Assembly (NCBI GenBank): GCA_002049455.2
Contig: KV918774.1
Coordinates: forward strand, 310,001 to 374,000
DNA length: 64,000 bases
Direction of reading: 5' to 3'
Origin: Porphyra umbilicalis
Lineage: Eukaryota > Rhodophyta > Bangiophyceae > Bangiales > Bangiaceae
The notes under the pieces were generated by a model, which saw only the letters and a list, made by a program, of their open reading frames with translations, ran no database searches and was not told the DNA's origin. The translations under genes and the position numbers were made by a program. This document shows positions 19,811-30,930 of the stretch, one piece after another (positions within the stretch are counted from its first letter, which is position 1; each line of letters opens with the position of its first letter).

Positions 19811-20073
19811 CTCACTAAAGCCAGGCTCGTGACAAGGGCCGATGTCTTGTCTCCGTCCAGGTGAGAATCTGTCTCTGCTTGTCACGGCTCTGTCACGACA
19901 AGAAGACAGCCCGGAGAGCTTTCGCCCCCACTAGCCTAGGGACCAATCAACGTCTTAAAATTGACAAAGAAGTACGTTTAATTTCAGTGCCAAGGCAGAC
20001 TGGCACACGAAGCAGAGCGCTGCAAGTCCATAAATAGCAACAGTAACTGCAACCAAAGCTCCCCATGGCCGAT

Positions 20074-20592
20074 CTACAGCGCCTGCGTCTCCTGCTTCGG
20101 ATGCGAGAAAGCGAATGAAGTGGGTTCCATCCCCGACGTGAGCGCTTTCAGTTGTGGCAAGAGTGGTGGCGGGGGCGTCGCGTCGGTCATGTTCCGCGGT
20201 GGCAGCGCCGGTGGTGGCTCGACCGCTGGTGGCGGGGGCGGGAGCAGTAGCGGGGGCGGGGGCGGCGCGCCGACCAACGGTGTCGCTCCTGCCGGGAGGG
20301 GCGGTTCGGCTACTGGAGGTGGTGGCGGTGGCGGGCGCAGCACGCCAGCCAACGTCGGCGCACCCCCCGGGGCCGGCCCCGCTGCGGGTGCGTACGGGGC
20401 GATATTTCTCTCTGAGACGGCCGGCGACGAGCCGTTTCTGGTCCCCTTCATTCCCTCGGTGGCTTTGGGCCTGCGGTTTTTTTGTAGCGGCGGCGCGTCT
20501 TCTGGCGCACCCACCGTCATGTCACAGGCTGTGGCGAGAGCCGCCGAGGACGGCAACAGGCCGCTCGGCAGCCCGCCACCAACCGAGGCCAC
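20074..20592 (-). CDS. proline-rich hypothetical protein
   Basis: 172 codons. N-terminal part has ordinary composition (PLQKNRRPKATEGMKGT, SERNIAPYAPAAG), followed by long proline runs and a C-terminal LKALTSGMEPTSFAFSHPKQ segment. The opposite strand is open too (Gly/Ser-rich, 20120-20677), so strand is uncertain; the minus reading is preferred because its ends are less biased. No domain recognised. It lies about 260 bp beyond the gypsy insertion and may be part of an interrupted locus. Confidence 0.25.
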   Translation of the reverse strand: MASVGGGLPSGLLPSSAALATACDMTVGAPEDAPPLQKNRRPKATEGMKGTRNGSSPAVSERNIAPYAPAAGPAPGGAPTLAGVLRPPPPPPPVAEPPLPAGATPLVGAPPPPPLLLPPPPPAVEPPPALPPRNMTDATPPPPLLPQLKALTSGMEPTSFAFSHPKQETQAL

Positions 20593-21556
20593 CTGCGCGT
20601 GCCAAACATGGCCAGCACCGTTTTTTAGGCGGCGGGCGACTCAGCGCAAGTCCGCGCGCAGCGGCCGACTGCTATAGGCAACCCGTGACACGCCACACAT
20701 GCGCAGAAAGAGCCTGGCCGCTCAAGGCGGACCAGCTCCCAGAGGGCACACGCGGCAACCTCAGGTCAGGGCGGGCCACGCGGCAGTCTACATGTCAGCG
20801 ACTGCAATGCGGATGCCCAACATATCGGCCGGGTGTGCGCCACATTAATCACGGAAGGCAGCCGAGTGTGTGTGGCGGCTTTACATCTCAATATAGGCCG
20901 GGCACGCATTGGTGCGTCTTGTGCTTCAAAGCTTCTGGGCGGTGCGGCGTGCTGCCCTCCTTTTCGCTCGCGCGCACACTTTGATCCCCCTTGCCGACGA
21001 CCAGCCCTCCCCGTGTGCGCTCGTTGCGTTGAGTTGGCTTTCCTTGTTTCTGCGCGGTGCGCGCATTTTATTGCGGGCTGCTGCCTGGATGATTTGCGTG
21101 CCGCTTGCTGCCCTGCGTCAAAAAATCGGCAGCCGCTGTGCTTAGGGGCGTCCATCGACCCCAACGGGTTCGATGCGCGTTCAAGTCGAGAACGAGACGA
21201 ACTAGCGCAGGGAGCAGGGACGTCAGCCGGGCCTGTGCGTCGCGAAGTGGGTGGCCGCGGCGCACCGGCACCTCGGCGATTGCTGGTGCCCAGGCGGCCA
21301 CCCCATTTCTCCACTTTCGTACGGCTCCACTCGCAGACGCTGGCATCCACGAGCGTTTTTTCCCTCGTGCACTCCGTTGTGCGGTGGCGGGTGGAAAACC
21401 CACGGACCGCCGCCGAGCCGACCTGATGGCGGCCGCGACGGACCGCTGCGCGAGAAGCTGTCGTCTTCTCTCCGGAACGGTTGCGGGGTCGGGCCCCCAC
21501 GAGTCCAACAGCCACCAAGTCCACGCCAAGGGTGAGGCGGGGGGCCGCCGAGCACC
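20593..21556. other. spacer before the 48-bp repeat array
   Basis: No gene recognised. ORFs on both strands run into the repeat array and carry its periodic residues, so a repeat-containing protein gene could span it, but neither strand has a signature. Confidence 0.35.
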
Positions 21557-21988
21557 GGGCGGCCGCTGAGTCCTCGTCAAGGGTGGGGCGGGCCTGCGAA
21601 AATCGGGCAGCCGCGGAGTCCTCGTCAAGGGTGGGGCGGGCTGCCGAACGTCGGGCGGCCGCCGAGACCTCCGCAAGGGAGGGGCGCACTGCCGACCGCC
21701 GGGCGGCCGCCGAGTCGTCCGCGACGGTGGGGCAGGGCGGAGGACAACGGGCGGCCGCCAAGTCCTCCGCAAGGGTGGGGCGGGCCGCCTAACACCGGGC
21801 GGCCACCGAGTCCTCGTGACGGGTGGGGCGGGCCGCCGAACGCCGGGCGGCCGAAGAGTCCTTCGCAAGGATGGGGCGGGCCGCCGAACACCGGGTGGCC
21901 GCCGAGCCCTCATAAAGGGCGGGGTTGGGCGCCCAGCAACGGGCGGCCGTTGAGTCAGCGTTAAGGGAACGAGGACCGGCAGGCGAGG
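21557..21988. repeat. 48-bp tandem repeat, nine units
   Basis: GGGC(G/A)GCCG cores recur exactly 48 bp apart at 21557, 21605, 21653, 21701, 21749, 21797, 21845, 21893 and 21941. 48 is a multiple of three: the plus strand encodes a 16-residue repeat (RAAAESSSRVGRAAE type, interrupted by a stop after unit 5) and the minus strand encodes EDSAAARRSAARPTLD type. Units differ by substitutions but not by length, which indicates either selection for frame or array conversion. Confidence 0.85.
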
Positions 21989-22566
21989 AAGCTGGCGCTG
22001 ACCGAAACGAGCACGAGAGCGACGACGACGACAAGCGCACGCACGAGCGCCACGCCGTACACAGCGACCGCCACCTCGTTGCCAAGGACGACGACCGCCT
22101 TACAGGCACGAGGAGATACACGAGCCGTACGACCCCTTGGCAGCCACTCCCACGCTCACGAAGACGTCCACGAAGACTGCGCCGCCGAAAACAACGGCCA
22201 CCTCGTCGCGGGCGACAGGACCTCCTCGCGGCCGACGACCACGAGCACCGACGCAAGTACGACCACGAGGCACGAGAACAAGCTGGGAAGTGAAGTTCTT
22301 GCAAGGCGACTTCACGAAAAAGAGCGCTCATGACAACAGCCCCCTCGTGCACCCCTGCTGCTCGTCGCGAGACGCGGTGGAGGGGCGTCCTGCGAGAACA
22401 CCCCTCGTCTGAGGCATCCGCACAGGACCGGTCTGCTGACCGTGGCGGGCGACGGGAGAACTGCCGGGCTGCAGTGATCCACAAAGGTGGGGGCAAGAGC
22501 CGTCGCTGAGGAATGATCTCCTTGCCCGAACGTTCCGGGTTGCTAGATGCCCAATGAGGACGTTCA
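21989..22566. other. spacer after repeat array
   Basis: About 580 bp, rich in CACGAG/GACGAC triplet-like motifs (21995-22270), giving charged low-complexity frames on either strand. No recognised gene. Confidence 0.35.
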
Positions 22567-23495
22567 GAGCATACCTAACAACGTCGGTTGCGAACGATCT
22601 GCGAACCTTTTAAAAGCGCAATGTGTGCGCCTATGTGTGGCCAAAATCGTTCCGGCAGCGATACGCGCAGGCTCTGCGAACCCGCTCCGCTCGGATCCAG
22701 AGTACTTGTTTCCTTCTGTCGGCAGATCGCAGTATATGGAAAACGGAGAAGGTGACTTTGCTGGGTTGTCGACCTACGAACTGGAGCCTGCGAACGGCTT
22801 TCCTTTGAGATGTCCACATTCCGACAGTCCAGTGCCAGATTTCAAGCAAACATGCCATCGATCGACCTCGCGATCACGCTGATCTGGGCCCCAATCGTCG
22901 GCAAAAAACACGGTCAGGTGAGACACGCAGCTCGATAGGCTCCAAACGGCTGCAAATTCTGGCGATCGAGTAGACACGACGAGGTCGAATGCCTAAATGT
23001 CGGAGAAGTGTTGACAGTATCTCGCATCACCTCGCGGCACTGTCGCATCTCGCGAATGACTGCAGTGATTTGTAGGTCTCTCAGTGGTCCGTGCAGCCGG
23101 CAGACGTACAGCGTACGTGCAATCTGGTGGCGCGTTCGCCTCGATCGACACTGGAGAATTCTGTTCTGAAGCGCCGGTGAGGCGGCCGCCTGGTGTCCGC
23201 CAGTCACCGTGACGCCGGGCGGGCTCCCACGCGGCCACCTGCGGTGGTCGTGTGGCCGGGCTTTCGAGTCTGCAGAGACCCGGCAGGGGCCGCGTACGAT
23301 GGCGCCCGTCGCGGAGCGGCAGAATCGTGCGGCCACATCCGATTTTCGTGTCAGCGATCCGCATGCTCATTGGTCAGACGCGCTGTTCATATGCGTCCCG
23401 CCAGACACACCCTGCTGCTGTCCAGTGCAAGACTGCGCAAGGCCAAAGCAGCTTAGTCGCGCCTCCCGTCCCTCTCGACAACGACGGCGCCGTCT

Positions 23496-24010
23496 ATGTT
23501 GGGCACCTCTGTGGCCGCTACTGCGGCCGCTGAGGCGATGGCGGCTGCGGCCGCAGGTGGGGCTCCAGGTGCGGCCGAATCGCCTGCATCTGCGGCTTCT
23601 GCATGTGCCGGTGCGGCCGCGTCTCCCGGGTCTGGCAGAGTTCCCTCTACGCCCGGCGCCGCGGCTGTGAACGGCCGCGAAGCGGTAGCGTTGGCGTGGT
23701 CCACGGGCCGCACGGTCGAGTCCCCGGCGTCCGGTGCGGCCGCGAGTGCGGCCGCATTGCTTTCGTCTGCACCTTCTCCCAGTGGCGGTGTCCATGCGTC
23801 GCCGTGTGTCAGGTGGAGGAAGGCGCGCCGATTGAACTCGCTGCAGACCAAGCATGCCCCTTAACGGCGGGCGGGGACTCCGTCCCGGGTCCAAGTGACT
23901 TTATGACGCCGCGGCCGCAGAATGCGGCCGCTGGCACGTCGGGCGACGAAGAGTGGGACGCTTCCTATGGCAATAGTGGCAGCGATGTCGCGGATGGTGA
24001 CTTGCCTTGA
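23496..24010 (+). CDS. possible accessory ORF of the Harbinger-like element (two frames)
   Basis: Frame 0 from 23496 to a stop near 23864 gives an Ala/Ser/Gly-rich peptide. Frame 2 runs 23603-24010 and ends with an ordinary-looking acidic tail (TSGDEEWDASYGNSGSDVADGDLP). One frame change near 23830 would join them. Harbinger elements usually encode a second Myb/SANT-like protein, but no Myb signature is seen here. The minus strand (23453-23851) is also open and Ala-rich, so strand and function are uncertain. Confidence 0.25.
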
Positions 24011-24315
24011 GTTGTGACTCTTTTAATTTTCGTGACGGAGTCCTCTCTGCGCGTTGAGAGTGTTTGGCTAGTGCACCACAATGATACACGGATTCTTTTT
24101 TCCCTTGGCCGGTTTTATTTTTTCCTACTCTCCAACTCTGTTCGACTCATCGACTGTGTCCGAGAAGCGAGCACGGCACGATCCCTTCACGTATATACCA
24201 GTTATATTGCAGCATGATAATATTCGACGCTCGCGGACATCCGCCCACGCCAGACAGAGCGGTGGCCTCGCCTGTCTTCCCAAAGAAGTGGAGGCCGCCC
24301 ATGGGTCTCAACTAT

Positions 24316-25070
24316 CTAAGTCGACGTGGCGGCGGCGGCCGACGCGCAAATATGTGAGGAAAAAAAGCCATGACGGCAAAAAAAAGAACCGTTGAAGACT
24401 ACACATATGGCTCCGGAAGGGACCCGCGGTGAGCGGAAATATGGGCTGCCAGGTCTTCGCGGAGACATGTCCCCCTCGATAGGAGGCCGTCGGTACACTG
24501 GTTCCCACTCCTCAATGATAAACTCAATGAGCTTCTTGGTCGCCACGTCAGTTGTACTGTACAACTGGACAGCCGAACATAATCATCCGCGCGATTGTAC
24601 GACCCCCCGTACGCGACGATACAGAAGGCGGCCAACAGCTTCTGAAGAACATGAGCTCGTGGCCGCCCCGTCCCATTGATGCTCTTCCGCACAAACGGCC
24701 CGTCGCGGATGGTCTCGTAAACGCCCATAAAAAGACATCGTGGCACACGGAAGCGACGCTCAAAAGTTTCTTCTGCATACGTAGGCGGCTGTCTATCCAC
24801 ACCAATAGAATCCCGCATGATGCCGCGCATATCCTGATCGAAGTCACGTGGCCAATTGGCGCGACGCCCGGCCACAGACCCGACAAAACGCCATCTGCAC
24901 GCTCGCTGCGCCACATTCCTGTGACGACGGTGCATCAGGAACAGAGATCGCTGTCCGATGACGACAGCAAGCAGCTTGTCCGCGGAGCCCTCCGACTGCC
25001 CGCGGCCGTCATCGCTTGACGACCCAGACCCGACATCAGTAGACGAGTTCATCTCCATCCGTGAGTGCAA
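24316..25070 (-). pseudogene. Harbinger-type (plant transposon protein) transposase fragment
   Basis: Reads leftward from 25070. After a charged N-terminus comes a segment typical of this transposase group: FERRFRVPRCLF, the DGPFVRK region, LQKLLAAFCIVAYG and ADDYVRLSSCTVQ. The frame then shifts near 24540-24564 into the continuation VATKKLIEFIIEEWEPVYRRPP. The catalytic half (the GMLGSLDCMHW-type aspartate region and beyond) is only faintly traceable or absent before 24300. This is therefore a truncated, frameshifted relic inside the 22567-26185 element. Known members are nuclear DDE transposases that cut at TIRs. Confidence 0.65.
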
Positions 25071-26188
25071 CCGACGACAAGAGAGCTATAGCGGCCGCAG
25101 AAACGGCCGCAAAGGCGGCCGTCAACACGGCCTCTCACGGCCGCTCACGCCCGCGACGCCGGCGAAAGAGACGGGCAGGTCGGGGACACGGGATAGACGT
25201 CGCCGACAACGACGGTGCCACAATCGCGCTCCCCCCGACGACGACGGTGCGATCGACGCGCCGCTGGTGGCGGGCACACCGCGACGATCTGTCGCTCCAC
25301 GCCCCCCCCCCCCCGAAAAAAGGGCGTTTGGCAGGTCTCGAGATTGTGTTCCCATATTCAGTGGTGGCCGCGTGCCCAACATGTTGTGTTGTGCGGCGCT
25401 GCCTACAAACCCCCGTGCAGGGCTCATCTCTGCGGGTACGGCTACGCGCGGTCAGTCACATACCCGCCACACAATGTTGCGCTGCGAGGAACCCTCCCCC
25501 GACCAGCTCTGAGCGCAGATCGGGGGCACCAGCAGCGCGTCAACTGCTGGCCGCCCCGCCAAAGGTTTCCGCTGCGCGACCGCATTGCGGCCGCGCGCCC
25601 ACCCATGCTAAGGAGCCTCTAGGCGGCCTCCCCCCCCTTGATCGCACCGTTCAGACGTGGGGGGGCCGAACCAGAATTGGGCGTGGCAGCGGATGTCCAC
25701 CAGCAAAACCGTGTCCCGCCCGCCCCCCCCCCGCACACGTCCCAACAATGAGCGCCGCCTGCGCCTCGAACGGAATCTGCGGCCACTCACGACCACGTGC
25801 TAATGAGTTTCAAATCTCGAGACGCCTGTGCGATCGTCAACGCAACGTGTGTTTGTCTGCGATTGTCCCGATTTGGGTGTTTGACGCCCGTTTAGACACA
25901 ATTGTAGACAGATTCGGTTCGCAAAACGTTCGAAAATGCACAAACGTCTCCCCAAACGCCAGTGGTACGGTCGGCCGATGGAAAAATGCGAACCTCCTGC
26001 GAACCAGCGCCATATTATCCGGTTGGACTTATGTCTGGTCCACCAGTGGCTGGGTTTGCAGATCTGGTTCGCGACATTGGTGGGATGACCGGTTTTCCCA
26101 TACATCTGCCCATACCTGGCAAATATGCCACGTTTAACGAATGATACGCAAACGCGGTTCGCAACCGACGTTGTTGGGTGTGCTCTCA

Positions 26189-28965
26189 GGCCATCCCAGA
26201 ATCGAGGAGGCTATGTGAGCTTCTGAGCTTTTTTCGGATGAGGCCCCAATTGAGCACACATTACAGGACGTCGGTTAGACAGCAACAGACGCTGGCATAC
26301 CGCAGGGGGATGCGTGAAGAGGACCGAAGGGCACCGCCCGGACCGCTGACGTTGACCTCACGCCCCCGCCGCTTGCAGCCGACCCGCCAGCCCGAGCCAG
26401 CCGCTCCACAGGCGGCGCCGGCGGTCGACCGCGCACGTGCGCCGCACGTGCCCCCTCGTGCCGCGGGGAGCCGATGCGCCGGCGCGGGCGTTGCCCGTCC
26501 GCACGGCCGTAGGTGGCCGCGGGGGGCGGAGGGGAAGAGAGGGGGGGGGAGGGGGGGGGGTTCATCACATGATGTGCTACCGCCGCTCCAACGTGCGTGC
26601 CGCCGCGCCGCGCGCCACGGCCCGCTGCGGGGCGGCCGCGCGGTCGCGACGGCGCTGTGCTCCTTAAACGGGGTAGGACCACAATGCCAGCGCTGCACTC
26701 CTCAAACGGGGTAGTACTACAAACCCAGTTTGTCCTGCAGAAGGGGTTGTGGGGAGTTCAGAGGTGTGATTATAATCATTCCTGGGCTCGGGTAAATTGA
26801 TTATAATCAGCCCCTTGATTTTAAAACGTATGGGGCGCTTTTTATTGATTACAATCATTGGCCATGATTATAATCGTTGAGCGCTTTTACGACAGAGCAG
26901 AAGTACGCAGAAGTATGAAAAAAGTCCAATCAAATCGATAATAGAAAGTAAGAAGCCAACTTACTAAGCATCCTGTGCAAATCTACGAGTGTGATTTTGG
27001 CAGGGTTGCAGGCTGTGTTCCTGCCGAATGAAGACAGAGCCGACACCGCCGCCGCTGAGCAGCAACTGATGGTGAGAAACGATCGTGGAACCGAAGCGAC
27101 ATGTTACTCTGGATAGTGCGACTCAGGTCTGGCCTGAGCGGTTGCTCTTGACGACGCTGCGGCTTTGACCAAGCGTCCTCATGCGCTCCAGTCGCTTCAC
27201 GGGCCATGAAAAACGCGTGGGAGGCCAACGTGAATCGACCACACCTAGCAACCTCGCTCAAAGTACTGTGTACAATTCTATGTGGTAATTGTGTACTGAT
27301 GCCACGGTAACCTTGGCTGTTTTTTGCAGATGCCGGTCTTCATATGCACGTGGTGCTGTTCGACGCTCTGTCGCTTGGCTCAGACTCATACTTCCCTCTT
27401 CCCTGCGCGCAGAAGCATCAGACTGCCAAGCTCGTTGCCAGTTCTGCCATCTGTGAAAGCGTACCGTGTGAGTGCAGCAGGACATTGTCTGCAACGTGGG
27501 GCGCATGCTGATTTGCTGTACTGGCGCCGGTACCCACAAATGTCAAATTGCCTCCGAACGCGTCCAGTACAGGCTGAAATGACATGTACTAGTCCAAATT
27601 CAACCCCCCTCCACACTGCAAAACTTCCAAAATAGTATAGAAACGATATTCGCGTTTTAGGCCGCGGCGCTCCTCTGCACGCGCCCAGTATCGGAATACA
27701 CTGCGCCCACAACGCGCCTGGCTGCCACTCCACGGCACCGACACTGCTCAGACATCGCGTACGCGGGGGTCTTTCCGGCGCTGGGTGGGGACACGTAGAA
27801 CTCGCAGGACATTCCACGATCAAGAAGCGTAACGCGGCACCTACAAACGGCGATCTATCACACTTCCCGTGCGGGCTGTCGTGAGGCTGTTTGTTGGTCT
27901 GCAGGGGGGCCGTTTTTGCCTCGTCTCATGCGTTTATTCTTTGGCTGCGCTTCCTCTGCAAACACTGCATAACATGTCAAGCAGAGTCCAGGCCAGAAAA
28001 AAGGACCAAGAATAAAAACTAAAGCAGAGGTTACACCGCCCCGGCTTGATCGCATGCTGGACCCCCGCATGCCCTGCTGAGCGCGTCAATGAAAAAGAAA
28101 CGAGTAGACCAGCGTCGAACGCAGAAAATTCAGAAAGAGATAAACACGTAGCCAATCACGAGAAGCAAAGAGATCGACGAGCAACACGGAAACGCGAGAC
28201 GTGCGTCAGTACCATGACAAAAAAACCCAGTACGTCCGTGAGACCCGCACCGGCACACACAGAGTACGCAGGTACAACACGCCATCGAATATTATCACTC
28301 TAAGCAGCTGCACGACAAAGCATCCACCTCACGGCACGTACCGAGGAGCCTGCGGCAGATTGGAGACGGATCGAGGGGGTGGCGAACGACGGAGACGCCG
28401 GCGTGGCGTCGGACGACGCCAGGAGGGTGGGCGAAGGCATCGGTCTCGACCCGACTCGACGACCTGTGGCAAAGCCTCAGAGACGCCGACCTCGCGGTCA
28501 CGTTGGCTCTTATGAGGCGAGCGCACTGTTTTTCGACCCTATCAGACGCACAGAGAGGGCACATTGTGCGCGGTCCGCCCAGCCTCTTTCGACTCAGTGT
28601 GCAGCTGCGCGCTGTCGTTTGCGACTCATACGTGATGCGTTCCATGGAACACAGCGATAGCCTCCCTGTCAGCTCTCGTCAGCAATGCTGCGTCATCAAA
28701 CTGTGTGCACGTATCTCATTGGGCAACGATAGCTTTTCGAACGGAAATTTGACCGGTATCCACCTTCGTTGCTCGTTTTGATACGTGCTGAACGCTGGTG
28801 GCTTCTGGCAGTCCAGAGACGCCCGACACAGATTGATGCGTGAAAAACCGTCCTGACCGGCGCTGGCACGCTGCGAAAGGACGAAGACACACCCGATTTC
28901 CTTATGTGCGCGTCACTTGTAGCCTGCTTCAGCAGAAGCCACAAACCCACGAATCTGGCCCAATT
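26189..28965. other. 2.8-kb region without a recognised gene
   Basis: Starts with a GC-rich patch (26300-26690, including G runs near 26540-26560), then changes to AT-richer DNA. Contains a cluster of GATTATAATC palindromes (26767-26880). ORFs up to 145 codons on either strand lack family signatures; one short minus frame (about 27660-27850) vaguely recalls an ankyrin tail but is too short to call. Confidence 0.4.
26767..26880. repeat. cluster of TGATTATAATCA palindromes
   Basis: Perfect copies at 26767-26778 and 26798-26809, with variants near 26845 (TGATTACAATCA) and 26865 (TGATTATAATCG). A second cluster is at 30732-30802. Function unknown; could be subterminal binding sites of an element or host protein sites. 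Confidence 0.6.
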
Positions 28966-28967
28966 TA

Positions 28968-29365
28968 TTGCTGATCCCAGAATTCTGTCCTGGTGGACAG
29001 ATACTGACTTGCGGACCAACTCTCTCAACCAATCGGATGCGCCCCTGGGACAGACTTGGTGCTCCTGATTGCTTACATGCGCCCATACAGCGTGGAAATC
29101 AACATCAGCTCCTCTATTGTTCTGCACTTCTGGCCAGGAGACAGTAGAAAATCTCAAGATTCGCGTGGGCAGCTTGCTCATTGCCAAGAAAAGCGGATCA
29201 AGCGGCAACAAACAGTGCGTTCTGCTGGATGCAAGGTCCTGGCACCGAATGCGGGCTTTCTATTGGCTTCGATGCCTTCTTTCTGTCGTTTTAGACCAAC
29301 AGAGTGTTTTTATTCACAGTCAGTCTCTGTCTCTGTCCCCCAGGACAAAATTTGGGGATCAACAA
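28968..29365. mobile_element. TA-flanked MITE (TTGCTGATC family), 398 bp
   Basis: TIRs TTGCTGATCCCAGAATT... / reverse complement of TTGTTGATCCCCAAATT..., flanked by TA at 28966-28967 and 29366-29367. The interior is a homologue, in opposite orientation, of the interior of the element at 31209-32034. No protein encoded that I recognise. Confidence 0.78.
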
Positions 29366-29373
29366 TACCTGGT

Positions 29374-29504
29374 ATTGTGCTTCTGACAAAAACTGGACCT
29401 CCGTGCATCAGCTTCCGTTGCAAAATTACTGTTTCATTGACTCAGGGGGCGGTTCATGATGCTGAAGCGGATGTTGCGGATCCAGTTTTTGTGAGAAGCA
29501 CAAT
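29374..29504. mobile_element. small 131-bp TIR element
   Basis: Ends ATTGTGCTTCTGACAAAAAC / matching inverted end, about 24 bp with one mismatch, extending imperfectly inward (TCAGC...GCTGA). No clear target duplication. Lies directly beside the 28968-29365 MITE. Confidence 0.55.
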
Positions 29505-29681
29505 GCATCCCAAGGGGCCAGCACGTGGGACTTGTAGCCCACGTTCTGGACCCCCCCCCCCCCAGATGACGTGCGTTCGGCCCCTTCCCCACGGCCGCCG
29601 CTCCGAATTGATGCCAGTAAGGCAATCGGGCCTGCAGTACATGAAATGTATCCTAGTACGCGTCTTAATACACGTCTAGTA

Positions 29682-29881
29682 CAGTCTTTCTCCATTCGAA
29701 GGCACCCTTTGTGGCAGCTATTCAATCCACAACTGAGTGCAAGTGGCCCCGGTTTTTCGTGTCGAAGAGGACGATCGCTGCTCAAGATCGGCCTTGATCG
29801 CACCGTAGAGCCCGGTCGACCTACATTCGTTACTAGGCACCGGTGCCCAAGAAAGGATGTCACAGGAATGGAGAATGACTG
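29682..29881. mobile_element. CAGTC-type MITE, copy 1, 200 bp
   Basis: Inverted ends CAGTCTTTCTCCATTC / GAATGGAGAATGACTG, flanked by TA at 29680-29681 and 29882-29883. The interior shares a GTAGAG(C/G)CCGGTCGACC block with the copy at 30931-31119. Confidence 0.65.
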
Positions 29882-29985
29882 TATGCGCCCCACTTTCCCG
29901 ACGATGTCCTTAGCAATATTGACACTAACGACAGTCGTGCACTTATCAAACAGCCAGTAAATCGCTTGAATCTGTCAGTTGGCAG

Positions 29986-30650
29986 TAGGGTTGGGAAGAG
30001 CGCCCGGGGCGCTGTTGAGGGGCGTGGTTGAGGCGCTGTTAGGGCGCTGTTAGGGCGCTGTTAACGCCCCGCGCCCCGCGACGCCGAGGCGCGGATAAGG
30101 CGCGCATAGAGCATGGATAATTCCACTATATCAAGTTCATGATTGCCTGGTGCCCAGCACGCAGCTCCGGGTGATGGAGCTGGGAGTGGAACACGATGTC
30201 AAGGGGCCACAGCCTCTACAGGGGATCTGACGGGGGATGGCGGTGCCCACCGCTACCGTGGCGTCTCGCAGCGCAAGGCCGTGGGGCTGGGTGATGTCTT
30301 TGACGTGGTGTGGTAACTTGCGGCAGCAGAGCGTCTGTATGGTGAATGATGATGTTGTAGGCGTGGTGGTGGGTGGGCTTGAATGTGAAGGAAACAAAGA
30401 CTGACGGGGAACCGGCAGGAGCGACCCCAGACTGTCATCATTGCATAGACAATTGGATCAACAGACGGCTGCGATCACAGAAGAATCACGGAACAATAGG
30501 GTGCTACCTGTGCTAATTCAATATTTATGGGTGCTACTTGGGGTGTTTTGGGCGAGTCGTTAGCCTTCTGAAGGGCGCTGTTACATAGGGCGACATTAGG
30601 GCGCGGTTACGCCCCAAGCCCCTCACATAGGGGCGCTACTCCAGACCCTA
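29986..30650. mobile_element. hAT-type MITE, second family, 665 bp
   Basis: Ends TAGGGTTGGGAAGAGCGCCC and, at the right, the inverted relative TAGGGTCTGGAGTAGCGCCC. Perfect 8-bp target duplication GTTGGCAG at 29978-29985 and 30651-30658. Subterminal GGCGCTGTTA tandem motifs (30005-30065). No transposase recognised. Distinct from the TAGGGTTGTGCA family but with the same hAT hallmarks. Confidence 0.85.
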
Positions 30651-30731
30651 GTTGGCAGGCCAACCAGCTGTCTCAACCTCCTAGTAGCCCCCTTCATGTA
30701 AGCCCAACTGAAAAGCCCCTGCATGGCCATG

Positions 30732-30802
30732 TGATTATAATCATCAGCCCTGTGATGTAAAATGATTATAGTAATTATAATTATCATGATTATAATTAAG
30801 TA
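30732..30802. repeat. second GATTATAATC palindrome cluster
   Basis: TGATTATAATCA at 30732-30743, then several diverged ATTATAATTA/TGATTATA forms to about 30802, about 4 kb from the first cluster. Confidence 0.55.
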
Positions 30803-30930
30803 AGAATCATCCGCCACCTCTGGGGGCGTTGCCACATTGTGGGATTGTGGTCCACATCGTGGGTTGGGACCATGAAAGTATGTTGCAATGCCTGGGGGCA
30901 GAGCTTACGCATGTATTTAAGTGAGAGGTA

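Larger units (their letters stand above)
22567..26185. mobile_element. PIF/Harbinger-like DNA transposon, 3.6 kb, decayed
   Basis: Ends share a TIR of about 29 bp (GAGCA(T/C)ACC(T/C)AACAACG, then TCGGTTGCGAAC) with a 3-bp flanking duplication TCA at 22564-22566 and 26186-26188. Both subterminal regions carry repeated TGCGAAC/GTTCGCA motifs. The 3-bp duplication and an internal Harbinger/plant-transposon-type transposase fragment (24316-25070) point to PIF/Harbinger. The transposase is frameshifted and truncated, so this copy looks inactive. Confidence 0.72.

Noticed and set aside
21557-21988. CRISPR-like regular spacing
   Set aside because: Units are full-length tandem repeats without unique spacers, in a eukaryotic context.
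25061-26137. 358-codon plus ORF at the right end of the Harbinger-like element
   Set aside because: Covers the subterminal repeats and TIR-proximal DNA, with no domain; most likely chance openness.
27660-27850. ankyrin-like minus-strand fragment (LLDRGMSCEF...GKTPAYAM)
   Set aside because: Only one weak repeat-like match, bounded by stops; too short to support.
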